Below, piece after piece: positions 54,201 through 58,675 of a stretch of DNA of 64,000 nucleotides. The stretch covers positions 5,827,001-5,891,000 of the forward strand of contig OZ004584.1 of assembly GCA_963924555.1 (NCBI GenBank), read 5' to 3'. This DNA is from Crambe crambe. Taxonomy: Eukaryota; Porifera; Demospongiae; Poecilosclerida; Crambeidae. How positions within the stretch are numbered: position 1 is the stretch's first letter; each line of letters starts with the position of its first letter. A program made the position numbers and the translations under genes. The notes beneath the pieces were generated by a model. It worked only from the letters and a program-made list of their open reading frames with translations. It was not told the DNA's origin and searched no databases.

Positions 54201-54476
54201 GAATGGGCTTTTTGTCCTGGGAAGAACAATAGGTTTCATTGGTGAGTACATATAGACTGTAGTACTATACATGCATGCTGGTTTCAGTGGAATCTGAACC
54301 TCGGGGTTATGTGAACAAGAAGTCTAACGACCAATCAAGCTATAACTAATACCTCAAGTCACCTCTTTGATGTCCTTATTTGTACAGGTCACTATTTGGA
54401 CCAGAAACGATTGAAGCAAGGACTGTATCGACACCCTTGGGACGACATCTCTTACCTCAATCCTGAGAACTTCTGA
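28259..54476 (+). CDS. ACLY: ATP-citrate lyase (ATP-citrate synthase)
   Basis: Cytosolic enzyme that makes acetyl-CoA and oxaloacetate from citrate, CoA and ATP. Twenty-one exons join in phase: 28259-28435, 28549-28754, 29427-29674, 30138-30446, 30719-31119, 31742-31846, 32170-32277, 49199-49269, 49471-49523, 49586-49701, 49776-49880, 50053-50249, 50477-50558, 50632-50808, 50872-50933, 52291-52539, 52991-53285, 53631-53744, 53837-53919, 54165-54241 and 54388-54476; the start of exon 15 could be off by one. Total 1107 residues, against 1101 in human. Landmarks: ATP-grasp part ([34 protein letters not shown]), CoA-binding part ([18 protein letters not shown]), catalytic phospho-His in QFGHAGA near residue 768, citrate-synthase-like end ([26 protein letters not shown]). 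Exon 11 ends at a GC donor. Intron 7 is 16.9 kb and holds the receptor cluster. No broken exon is seen. Confidence 0.96.
28519..28546. repeat. Poly-C tract abutting a splice acceptor
   Basis: An uninterrupted C run of about 28 bases is followed directly by the AG at 28547-28548 of ATP-citrate lyase exon 2, so it forms the whole polypyrimidine tract of that acceptor. Confidence 0.9.
30450..30500. repeat. (ATGT)n microsatellite
   Basis: About 12 tetranucleotide units start right after the exon 4 donor at 30447 (the donor 'gtatat' leads into the run) and end where the SINE-like sequence begins. Confidence 0.9.
30501..30690 (+). mobile_element. Possible tRNA-derived SINE
   Basis: 'gtggcagttagtggtttgcg' resembles a tRNA A-box region, and 'gtgagaccgtgagtctcat' some 30 bp later a decayed B box. 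Further on, 'aaatgggtacctggg' matches a motif I recall in tRNA-derived SINEs of several invertebrates. It lies in ATP-citrate lyase intron 4. The 3' end is not sharply defined. Confidence 0.45.
32808..33075. repeat. Degenerate minisatellite 'cttgcatactccagtattcc'
   Basis: Four to five diverged units combining 'cattcaagt', 'gcaaag(t/c)ggag' and 'cttgcatactccagtattcc'. It lies within the giant intron ahead of the first nested gene. A G/C-rich palindromic element with a poly-C run follows at about 33220-33267. Confidence 0.6.
33702..34961 (+). CDS. Type II membrane receptor-like protein, paralog 1
   Basis: Single-exon gene, 419 residues, nested in the giant intron. A cytoplasmic tail (1-55) carries YELM (7-10) and NPCYSIP (22-28), then KSKKP just before a membrane segment (about 56-78, [16 protein letters not shown]). 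No signal peptide precedes it, so type II topology is likely. The stalk is short (80-112). The ectodomain starts with two tandem modules: [10 protein letters not shown]...[11 protein letters not shown] (129-153) and [10 protein letters not shown]...VYC (183-198). The family block follows: [74 protein letters not shown] and a C-terminal [10 protein letters not shown]. The GYYWI...VYCDF start is like the front of fibrinogen-related and contactin-associated domains; the rest matches no named domain I know. Many Asn glycosylation sites support an extracellular location. Ligand unknown. Confidence 0.85.
   Translation: MEDDDVYELMEHTGAVSSMDKNPCYSIPSRFQPKNPSASVISCKVETKSKKPVWSWVCIGLLVGFVLIGNAAFISITIRYGRALQQLQAEHHTGNSKIDVLLTTIGQNSINPAASCSQISLLNPSSPSGHYWIRFPNRSIVRVCCDFDGQCGCVGPVSLGLTKYNPARSCRELAACNSSLSDGYYWIRTQGSSVRVYCNSWNLTQGWMRVAYIDMKNTSHQCPNGLTLFSRSSPPRRVCNVTITSGCVSTTFTVHGVEYSHVYGRIIGYQLGAPAAFYYHTYTIDQPYIYGVSLTHGQNPRKHIWSFVGARDEASDNGQLKCPCSNMNISPPPTVPSYVGNDYFCDAGVRSFASQGFFSSDPLWDGVGCGPTSTCCSFNNPPWFTKNLSSPTTDDIEMRLCSEDTAGSTPIEVVELYVQ
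34962..35964. other. Spacer after paralog 1
   Basis: No gene recognised. It contains a T/G-rich tract at 35270-35335. Family-like sequence begins again near 35965. Confidence 0.4.
35965..37010 (+). pseudogene. Receptor-family pseudogene with inverted 3' end
   Basis: Fragments in family order on the + strand: a post-membrane piece ('cattgtggaacatgtcacaa', 35972 on), a stalk piece near 36088, a C-run/A-run/TA-repeat insertion at 36208-36253, then the [10 protein letters not shown] module from 36260, and VDGVSLTHG and HIWSF regions to about 36540 with stops and gaps. The C-terminal part lies on the minus strand at about 36840-37010 (reverse reading gives [28 protein letters not shown]), so the 3' end was inverted. 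Confidence 0.75.
37364..38725 (+). CDS. Type II membrane receptor-like protein, paralog 2 (Asp/Ser/Arg tail)
   Basis: Single exon, 453 residues from the ATG at 37364; an in-frame ATG at 37292 is possible but would add a Cys/Arg/Phe-rich stretch no other member has. The cytoplasmic tail (1-73) is unlike its relatives: irregular repeats of [16 protein letters not shown] and SRSRKRSRK, no NPxY, ending in a strongly basic [11 protein letters not shown] stretch before the membrane segment (about 74-97, [20 protein letters not shown]). The ectodomain follows paralog 1, with two tandem YYWI modules ([10 protein letters not shown] and [10 protein letters not shown]), then [60 protein letters not shown] and DDIEVRMC. 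Paralogs 1 and 2 form the two-module subgroup. Confidence 0.83.
   Translation: MGRRRHSHHKGRQADSHQADSDYRKADSDYLPDSRPDSRRADYRDSDSRRAHSRSRKRSRKAKTKSSKSSKTVCTCICMSLLFVLISMVSGAFIYMTIRHDRAIGELQTSSSRISNNGTNQTKLDLLLSTMGQNSVDPAESCSQIWTLRPSSPSGYYWIRYPNRSIVRVCCGFSTHECGCVRQEHLNPGLTRYNPAMSCKHLAPCSLPDGYYWIHIQGSIMRMYCINNATSVKPVRGWTRIGYINMNNPDHQCPRGLTLLTRREEPRRLCDMTAIRCISFSYHTYGIAYKHIYGRIIAYQYGDLPAFYYNISSIDGPYVYGISLTRGDTNLGDSRQHIWTFAGARDETVDNRRWKCPCINTNFSPPPPVPSFIGNDYFCDTGISRYSLNELVPDNPLWDGAGCGPTNTCCSFNNPPWFVKHLPFLSKDDIEVRMCRPNFDGSTPFQIIEIYVY
38726..39100. other. Spacer after paralog 2
   Basis: AT-rich 3' flank, then unassigned sequence containing a short repeat-like 'ccaggggtccagggatttcc'. No gene seen. 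Confidence 0.35.
39105..39240 (+). pseudogene. Fragment of a HIRAN-like domain
   Basis: The open frame reads [20 protein letters not shown] then [11 protein letters not shown], which I recognise as the start of a HIRAN-like repeat domain frequent in sponge predicted proteins (typically continued by ...RYAVAV). Here the continuation is lost. A remnant carried in with, or beside, the recombinase fossil. Confidence 0.4.
39300..39845 (+). pseudogene. Crypton-like tyrosine recombinase fossil
   Basis: Pieces in at least two frames resemble the DUF3504/Crypton recombinase family: [12 protein letters not shown] (about 39390-39425), [17 protein letters not shown] (about 39501-39550), [15 protein letters not shown] (39575-39620), NHSARK (39652-39670, fitting the HxxR catalytic motif) and [16 protein letters not shown] (39735-39780, with the following His and the candidate nucleophilic Tyr). 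Stops and frame changes separate the pieces, so no protein is made as it stands. Crypton elements move through a tyrosine recombinase; related genes were domesticated in animals (QRICH1, ZMYM). This copy sits between nested paralogs 2 and 3. Confidence 0.65.
40305..41585 (+). CDS. Type II membrane receptor-like protein, paralog 3
   Basis: Single exon, 426 residues. Cytoplasmic tail with YEVP (7-10) and NPEYDIP (18-24), then KSKLKKP before the membrane segment (about 54-76, [19 protein letters not shown]). A long stalk (80-165) with coiled-coil-like spacing ([34 protein letters not shown]) follows, then one YYWI module ([10 protein letters not shown]...[11 protein letters not shown]) and the family block [81 protein letters not shown] and [11 protein letters not shown] likely polyadenylation signal AATAAA lies near 41634. 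Its 3' flank is shared with the pseudogene at 46740-47220. Confidence 0.85.
   Translation: MQEEQTYEVPDFKGRDENPEYDIPSKFTPASVSTSVTHRQDKSKLKKPVCNSLCMCVLVGFILVGSAAFASLALTVWNISQVSHQNPSSGFNDRIAIIVNDSISEFERKVQSVMNGSIFKLERRISQLQYSMDDHIELQTNISRSLDSRISIIHQYLSDQYSDSPATSCSHVLLLNSSSPSGHYWIRSSNDSAVRVYCEFNRQCGCNGPSTWTRVAFLDMSDPNHVCPSNWTTIATPVRACGRGQSSREGCDSVSYSTFGLTYSRVCGRITAFQDGIPDAFRPLFSEVKIDGAYLDGVSLTHGEKEFRQHIWSFAGAPGETGNVDSRRVCACSNNNSWPLSTSFVGNDYFCDSGSRVVDIKRIFYPGDPLWDGQGCGPSSTCCQFNNPPWFCKTLNQSTTDDLEVRICKSGSDEDTPIQLLEIYIQ
41586..42469. other. Spacer between paralogs 3 and 4
   Basis: It holds two diverged direct copies of a segment with 'attatgctgccttcaataat' (near 41948 and 42198), and an imperfect hairpin at about 41971-42056 whose arms are 'catcactgcctaaaccaagc' and 'gcttggtgggaggcagtgatg'. 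No gene. Confidence 0.5.
42470..43543 (+). CDS. Type II membrane receptor-like protein, paralog 4 (stalkless)
   Basis: Single exon, 357 residues, the shortest intact member. The tail keeps YELL (10-13), but the NPxY position is degraded to RAQYESP. The KSKLKKP and membrane segment (about 64-86, [20 protein letters not shown]) are retained. Almost the whole stalk is missing: the membrane segment is followed by only some 20 residues ([20 protein letters not shown]) before the ectodomain. The ectodomain is complete, with [84 protein letters not shown] and [20 protein letters not shown]. It would therefore sit close to the membrane. Confidence 0.84.
   Translation: MEEEHTEHAYELLLKEAVTSRAQYESPCNCSSVNVSTSVTPHQDKSKLKKPICSWLKMCALVGFILVGSVAFTSLVLTLWNISEINELLSGRYSNLPAASCYHIFLSNSISPSGHYWIRSSNGSAVHVYCDFNRQCGCDGPSTWTRVAFLNMLDPNQVCPSNWTTISSPVRTCGRVRKNGRGCNSVFYSTFGLTYSRVCGRIIAYQNENTDAFKGLVFYSGIDRPYVDGVSLTHGSVGSRQHIWSFASAIGEEGPFQPYWLCACSNSNNWTNSTLFVGKDYFCDSGNHDEVVPGIFQSNDPLWDGQGCGSDSTCCQFNNPPWFCKTLPQSTTDDLEVRICNGANSDTPIQLLELYVQ
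43650..44590 (+). pseudogene. Receptor-family pseudogene, sister of paralog 5
   Basis: Begins within the membrane segment ('gttggattcgtcttagtagg', 43670), with no tail or start codon. The stalk ([20 protein letters not shown]) is almost that of paralog 5. The ectodomain is broken by a stop after RVAFLNM (44078-44080), a frameshifted CGR region, a deleted stretch, and a further stop at SNSND (near 44385). The 3' part retains [13 protein letters not shown] and NNPPWF. I infer duplication from paralog 5 followed by decay. Confidence 0.88.
44591..45218. other. Spacer with hairpin and small tandem repeat
   Basis: A 10-bp perfect inverted repeat (ccaggctctc and gagagcctgg, about 44693-44734) flanks a pyrimidine-rich loop. 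Near 44935-45010 a 30-40 bp unit with 'gaaaactgatcattgactga' is repeated two to three times. No gene. Confidence 0.5.
45219..46403 (+). CDS. Type II membrane receptor-like protein, paralog 5
   Basis: Single exon, 394 residues. The tail has YELV (7-10) and NPSYEVL (21-27), then QLKKP and a membrane segment (about 62-84, [21 protein letters not shown]). The stalk (85-132) has a heptad-like segment ([20 protein letters not shown]). One YYWI module and the full family block follow: [100 protein letters not shown] and [10 protein letters not shown]. The usual SLTHG reads SLTLG here, and one otherwise conserved Pro-Ser before NWTT reads Pro-Cys, adding a cysteine. Confidence 0.85.
   Translation: MEEANAYELVDAKCITTLDLNPSYEVLSTSNQIKSVVTSEKSQQVKSQLKKPTYRWVCYTFALVGIILVGSAAFASLALTVRNSSQVNHQRSSAAKLEQMLTMLQNSTSELGQRILQLQNSLNDYNEFQGDSASCSQILLLNSSSPSGHYWIRSSNDSAVRVYCDFNRQCGCDGPSTWTHVAFLNMSDPNHVCPCNWTTITSPLRACGRGEDMNRGCSSVYYSTFGLTYSHVCGRIIAHQSRNTDAFLGLIQHSFLIDQPYVDGVSLTLGSAGSRQHIWSFASAIGEEGPFLTSWLCACSNSNNWPHSTSFVGNDYFCDTGNHGDNNPYHISHFNDSLWDGQGCGPSSTCCQFNNPPWFCKTLNQSTTSDLEVRICKNSGPDDTPIQLLELYIQ
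46740..47220 (+). pseudogene. Receptor-family pseudogene with internal deletion
   Basis: The 5' end ('ttccttcttcaagataaacc' then ATG) matches the start region of paralog 4. Stalk pieces ('caaacttgaaagaacaatat') and the 3' end ([10 protein letters not shown]...) match paralog 3, including the 3' flank 'tcagctgatagagttttgta'. The membrane segment and most of the ectodomain are gone, and frames are broken. Confidence 0.82.
47569..48831 (+). CDS. Type II membrane receptor-like protein, paralog 6 (divergent)
   Basis: Single exon, 420 residues. The tail (1-54) starts [12 protein letters not shown], so the YxxPhi motif is lost, and NPxY reads NQSYHIP (22-28). Membrane segment about 57-79 ([21 protein letters not shown]). 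Long coiled-coil-like stalk (80-160; [20 protein letters not shown]). One YYWI module ([24 protein letters not shown]), then [23 protein letters not shown] and RHHIWSFAS. The late cysteine block differs from all relatives: [11 protein letters not shown], and [17 protein letters not shown] where others have [16 protein letters not shown]. The end [10 protein letters not shown]...DDLEVRIC is normal. The conserved open frame argues that it is functional but specialised. Confidence 0.82.
   Translation: MNRRTPHRLVDGKEVVASMNKNQSYHIPRYRQSSSVPSETSFKDEKSEPMYIGFFVCVLVGFVLVGGAAFISMAIMSWNISHMKYQISKLKAVTAQLQVFVNENMSRLEKKTQTTTNDSVDKLEGRIMILENHVENAVELQAMALRSLDSKINDVVFQMIHSSSCSHISLLNPSSSSGYYWIRSSNGSAVHVYCDFNRQCGCGGPSTWTRVAFLNMSDPNQVCPSNWNTISSPVRTCGRGLNSSTGCTSVFYPIFGIPYIRVCGRIATFQHGYTYAFQPSFTTAVGIDGPYLDGVSLTHSSKGSRHHIWSFASTARAVRLSNSDVCDCTNCNNRPSFVGNNFFCETINHNSTFSTNMHSDDSVFDCDGSCMSSKTCCLFNNPPWFCRTLPQYTTDDLEVRICKDGNDKDIPIQLLELYIQ
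48832..49198. repeat. Spacer with (CATA)n microsatellite
   Basis: The run is at about 49078-49160. The rest is AT-rich and without a gene. The branch-point and acceptor of the giant intron follow at 49196-49198. Confidence 0.85.
49881..50052 (+). other. GC-AG intron in ATP-citrate lyase
   Basis: Exon 11 ends IIGPAT and exon 12 begins VGGIKPGCF, an invariant junction in this enzyme. The intron starts GCAAGT, not GT, and ends gcag. A (GTT)n run (49898-49945) lies inside. Confidence 0.85.
50956..52180 (+). repeat. Dispersed repeat, copy 2, split by a transposon
   Basis: 50956-51066 is the inverse of 27670-27800 ('gtttcccccagtatactaaa' on). The match stops at ATAT, where the TIR element at 51067-52136 begins. 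After it 'ctaggggagactctgac' appears to resume the repeat. It lies in ATP-citrate lyase intron 15. Confidence 0.7.
51067..52136 (+). mobile_element. 1.07-kb TIR transposon with captured mini-gene
   Basis: Termini are inverted copies over about 45 bp. The left starts gtga and contains 'gagaaaagggaccacttcac'; the right contains 'gtgaagtggtcccttttcta' and ends tcac. ATAT flanks both ends (51063-51066 and 52137-52140), fitting a target-site duplication. No transposase is seen. Inside, ATG at 51444 opens MGQALNNDQ up to a donor gtaaag (51471), and an acceptor near 51654 opens [19 protein letters not shown] followed by TGA; the two pieces join in phase. It looks like a non-autonomous element carrying a promoter and exons taken from a gene. 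Confidence 0.7.
52612..52895. repeat. About 65-bp minisatellite
   Basis: Around four units with 'ccagacctctttaaagagac', 'gggcagtctaccatgtccca' and 'ataatacctatt', in ATP-citrate lyase intron 16. Its vocabulary (agaccacctct, taaagaga) is like the inside of the acagtg-ended element at 9838-10365, so it may be an expanded MITE core. Confidence 0.75.
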
Positions 54477-54993
54477 CACTGATCTTCGCTAGCTACTGCA
54501 TGTGTAACATAGTCTTACACTGATTCTTTTAGATCATCACGGTATTAACTTCTAGAAATATCGTACATCCCTAGCTACGTACTTGCTGTATAATTAATTT
54601 GTATTTTTTATTCGTACAATAGCTGAGTTTGAATTCTTGTCTTCTTTACATGCTGAAATTACATACGTACCACTAACACCGAATAATGGACACACTTGGG
54701 ACCCGTAGAAAGATTGTCCTCTGTAGAAAGATTGTCCTCTTTTGGAGGTTATTTTATAATAGAGTGTATTATTACAAAGGTACTTTCGATTGAGAGGTTT
54801 GTCCTCTTTCAGAGCATCCTTTACCGGAGATTTCACATGATATTGATAAGCCATCATTATTGTAGCCTAAACCAAGAATGGTAAATTGTGTATTGACTCT
54901 GTGGTTTACACAAACCTATTACGTATTATGGTGCAACTATAACTCATTAACATGGTATGGTCTGTGGTAAGAATTAACTTAGAAATCGTTACA

Positions 54994-55027
<34 letters not shown>

Positions 55028-55079
55028 TAAAAAATTATGTGAAAGATCTACTGTATACATAGCTAAAATTTACATACTA
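54477..55079. other. Spacer between convergent genes
   Basis: The 3' flanks of ATP-citrate lyase (+) and the seven-membrane-segment gene (-). It contains a MITE (54675-54845) and a (CA)n run (54992-55025). No other gene. Confidence 0.7.
54675..54845 (+). mobile_element. MITE, 'acacttgggacc' family, copy 3
   Basis: 'gaataatggacacacttggg', two 'tagaaagattgtcctct' units, and 'gaggtttgtcctctttcaga'. It matches 8090-8262 directly and 12730-12860 inversely. Confidence 0.55.
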
Positions 55080-56804
55080 TCAAAGTGATACTTTGAGTAC
55101 GACACTCATGATTCCAACAAAAATAGAAAAATATGCAACATTAAAGCCAAATGATAACTTTGCACACAATATCGATACTTTAAAGGTGCAGTCTTGATCC
55201 TTCAAGTACTGGACAAACAACTGCTTTTGTGCAATAGGAACTTTTGGCCAAGTGGCACTAGACACTTTTTTTATCAATGTGTAACGTGCAGCTGTTACAC
55301 TGGCAGCTCGGAAGCAAGGGTATAAGAAGAGAATACAGTGGTTAGCTGAAAAAGTGATTATATAAGCAAGCGTCATTTGACATTTTGTATTATGTTCACC
55401 ATGACATTCCAAATCAGATTTTTCATTTCCATAAAGTTCCATCAATGCAGCTTCTGTAACATATGCTATTGACAAGAATGCTGTAAGAGTGTAGAGAAGC
55501 CAGTGAAAAGCAAACCATGTGCCGTAAGGATGAAGGGAAGACTTTACCGTATCAGTATACCATTTGTCGATCACTTTTAAGCAATCAATGTAAGAGGAAC
55601 GAGATTTCTTAAAGTCATCTTTGAACTGAGTTTTATCTCTCCAGTATTTATCCATTAGGTTTGGGAGTACACTCTCCACTTCTAAGCATTTTAAGTTTTT
55701 TTTTGTCTGGTTAGCAATATGGTCGAAACATGCAAAAAGATGTGTGTCGCATATGTTGACTATGGCATAAGCAACTTTGGAAAAAATGAAACAGCTTAAA
55801 GTGGCACAAAACCAAGAGTAGAACTGGCATGTCAATCCTATAATGTCAATATAATGTTTCACTGACTTATCACTGTAGTCCAAACGTGCTCGGAATAACC
55901 AGAAGAAAATAACGACACTTGAGGAAAATAAGATTATGTTGAAATAAAATACAAAATAATAGTAACAACTCTGTCTGCTTTTCAACGGAGTGGATTTAAA
56001 TTTCCAATCTAAATCTTTTATCTTATCATAAAAAGGATTTAGTACTATAATTTCATCCTGGTCTTTCCCCTCATTTTTATCAATAGTATCAACTCTATTG
56101 ATTTGGTCACATGCTTTCCACATTAGGGATAATCCTTTCTTTGCTTTAGTACAACAGCACCCAACCTTACTGTACTGTGAATATAACACAAACGTGATGC
56201 ATAAATATGATACTAAACCAGAGAGTGATGCAGAAGTGAAAACGAATTTTTGAAAATCATCAAATTTATCACGGCTGTCCGGTGTAAGGCTTAAAGAATA
56301 ATTATTATCACTGCTATAGTTGGATGTGGCCACATCAATATAACCACAGTGATGATAAGGGCACCATGCTATGACATAGATGTTGAAGGCTAATGAAAAG
56401 ACATTTAGTGCAGGAGCAAAGAATAGCATGATCAGTTGTAAGATCAGTCCCCATATTTCATTTCGTACAAATTGGCCACTTAAAATGCAGAAGAAATAAA
56501 ATGGGATGCGTGGAATAATATGGCAAACTCTTACACAGTAGTGTAGAATCTTGTATTTTGATTGCAATCGACTGCTTGAATTACCAAGTAAATCTAAAAA
56601 GATAATCCAATGTTAGCTAGTAAGAGTCAAAATACATAGCAAGCTAGCTTGCTATAATGCAAGGACAAGTAATAGAGGGGACATTTTCTTTTAGCTGCAA
56701 GCAAGCAATGCAATTATTATGAGTAAACTATTTTGTAAGTCAGATAGCTAAATACCTTGTCTCTCTGCAGCCTGAGTGTCCTCATTATTTGCTATTTGCT
56801 CCAT
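55080..56804 (-). CDS. Unrecognised protein with about seven membrane segments
   Basis: Two exons on the minus strand: 56756-56804 (MEQIANNEDTQAAERQ, start at 56804) and 55080-56593 (continuing DLLGNSSSRLQSKYK). They join in phase for 520 residues, with donor gtattt and acceptor tttttag. Hydrophobic segments in order: about 51-78 (LILQLIMLFFAPALNVFSL), FVFTSASLSGLVSYLCITFV, YFVFYFNIILFSSSVVIFF, FYSWFCATLSCFIFSKVAY, AFHWLLYTLTAFLSIAYV, LAYIITFSANHCILFLYPC and FNVAYFSIFVGIMSVVL. Loops hold YIDVATSNYSSDNNYS and a Lys/Asp-rich stretch between segments 2 and 3. I recognise no receptor or transporter signature such as DRY or NPxxY of class A GPCRs. Function unknown; a plasma-membrane location is likely. 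Confidence 0.8.
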
Positions 56805-57691
56805 GTAGCTAGCTACACCACTCGAGTACTCTGGTACATGGTAGCATGCAAAATAATAAGAATAGACGCGCGTGCGAAAATGGCGCTCAAATATGGTAAA
56901 GGATCAACGATTAAAATAAGATGCTAAGTAAGGTCGAGGGCGTATGGATACGCCCTTGGTAAGGTCCCAATCCTTCAATGATACCTATTGATCTAGATGC
57001 ATTTATGATATGCCAAGTTCTGAGGTATTCTTTACTGTTACGGCAGCATAATTATAAATCAGCTCTGCTACCCATCCAAAGTGTAGCTAGTCTCTGTGTT
57101 GGCGACACCGTAGGCTTGAGGATGTATATAGCTAAAAGACGTAAGCACTGAGGTTGATAACCAACTTGTACCATGGCCACAGGTAAACTTAAATCAGCTA
57201 TTTTATTGGTCAATGGTCAACTCCCTTGATGGTTAACTAGCTCCCATAGTCCCTTAAGCTATTTTATAAAATCAACATTAAAAATAAAAATAAAAATAAA
57301 AAAAAATAACAACACAATAACAATGACAATATCAACAAAAAGCAGCAGCAACAGCAACAAAACAACAGCAACAGTGGGTGTGGTGTGAGTTGGGGGGAAA
57401 AGACACTCACACACACACACACTCACTCATTCACGATTTGTAGAGTAGCTACTACGTACATACGTAGACATGTGCTATAGCTACATATATAGCAGTGCCT
57501 GGAGAAAGTAAAGTGGTCAGGCCAGGAAGTGACTGTACTAACACTGAACATTTAGGATTGTTGACAATAGTACTGACACTTGGTGTTATGACAATTATAG
57601 CTAATAATAATTATAGTTTAATAGAATATCTTAAAGCCAGCTACGTATTTTGTAAAATCGATTAGCTATTATGCATAGCTAGTGCTTTATT
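56805..57691. other. Spacer upstream of truncated receptor copy
   Basis: Shared promoter space of the minus-strand membrane gene and the receptor array. It contains an 8-bp palindrome 'gggcgtatggatacgccc' (about 56938-56955), A-rich and CAA/CAG-rich tracts (57285-57370), and the left part of a tandem duplication starting near 57134. Confidence 0.5.
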
Positions 57692-57953
57692 ATGGAACTG
57701 CCAGTAGATAATATCTATGAGTTGATTGATAGGTGTTGCGCCTCTTGACACATCCATGGAGTATAACCCTTGCTACCAAGCAGCTCCAAAGAAGCCCACA
57801 TCAAGCTCAAAGAAGTCGATTTGTACTTTGGCTTCATCTTGGTAGGTAGTGCAGCATTTGCTAGCTTGGGTCTCACACTGTGGCACATATACTATCAGAG
57901 TGTTGAGATTAAGATGGATTTAATGCAGCTTCAGGCTTCTATGATAATCACAT
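57692..57953 (+). pseudogene. Truncated 5' copy of receptor paralog 7
   Basis: Starts MELPVDNIYELID like paralog 7, then loses 8 bases (frame change and TGA) and later 22 bases, which together restore the frame for [20 protein letters not shown] and the first stalk residues (LMQLQAS). It ends abruptly at the duplication boundary, so it has no ectodomain. Confidence 0.88.
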
Positions 57954-58242
57954 AAAGACGTAAGCACTGAGGTTGTACCATGGCCACAAGCAGCTATTCT
58001 ATTGGTCAATGGTCAACTCCCCTGATGGTTAGCTCCCTTAGTCCCTTAGCTAATAATTATAAAAATAAATTAATACAAAACATAACAACAAAGATAATAA
58101 TTTATCAACAAAAAACAGCAGCAACAACAAAACAAGCAAACAAAACAAGCAAGAAATAAAGGGTGTGGTGTGAGTTGGGGGAAAGACACTCACACACTCA
58201 CTCAAAATTTGTAGAGTACTACAATGTGCAATACATAGCATG

Positions 58243-58458
58243 CAGGGCTGGAGAAAAGTAAAGTGGCCAGGCCAGGAAGTGGGTGTGTCATCATTCTAAT
58301 ATTTGAATTTTATTTTCATGCACAAACAGTTCTCCAGTGATAGCTAAATCTGTGGGTGTGTAGTGATTTAGCTAAGTCATTTTCCCTGTAATTTTGGTAT
58401 ACATTCTCTTAATTTTTCTATCATGGCCTGACTGGTCTGACCACTTCCTCTGGCCCTG
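58243..58458. mobile_element. Small CAGGG...CCCTG inverted-repeat element
   Basis: The left end 'cagggctggagaaaagtaaa' with 'gtggccaggccaggaag' and the right end 'tggcctgactggtctgacca' with 'cttcctctggccctg' are imperfect inverted copies. CAGGG ends are typical of hAT-type elements. No clear 8-bp target duplication is seen. The first duplication unit retains only its left end. Confidence 0.45.
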
Positions 58459-58675
58459 CACAGACTACGTACTAACACTGAACATTTATGGATTGTTGAC
58501 AATAGTACTGACACTTGGTGTTATGACAATTATAGTCAATTCATCCATATGTGTGGGTCTGTTATTATAGTGGTCCATGTATAGCTATAGCTAATATAGT
58601 TTAATAGAATATCTTAAAGCCAGCTATGTATTTTTGTAAAATTGATTAGCTATTGTGTATAGCTAGTGCTTTATT

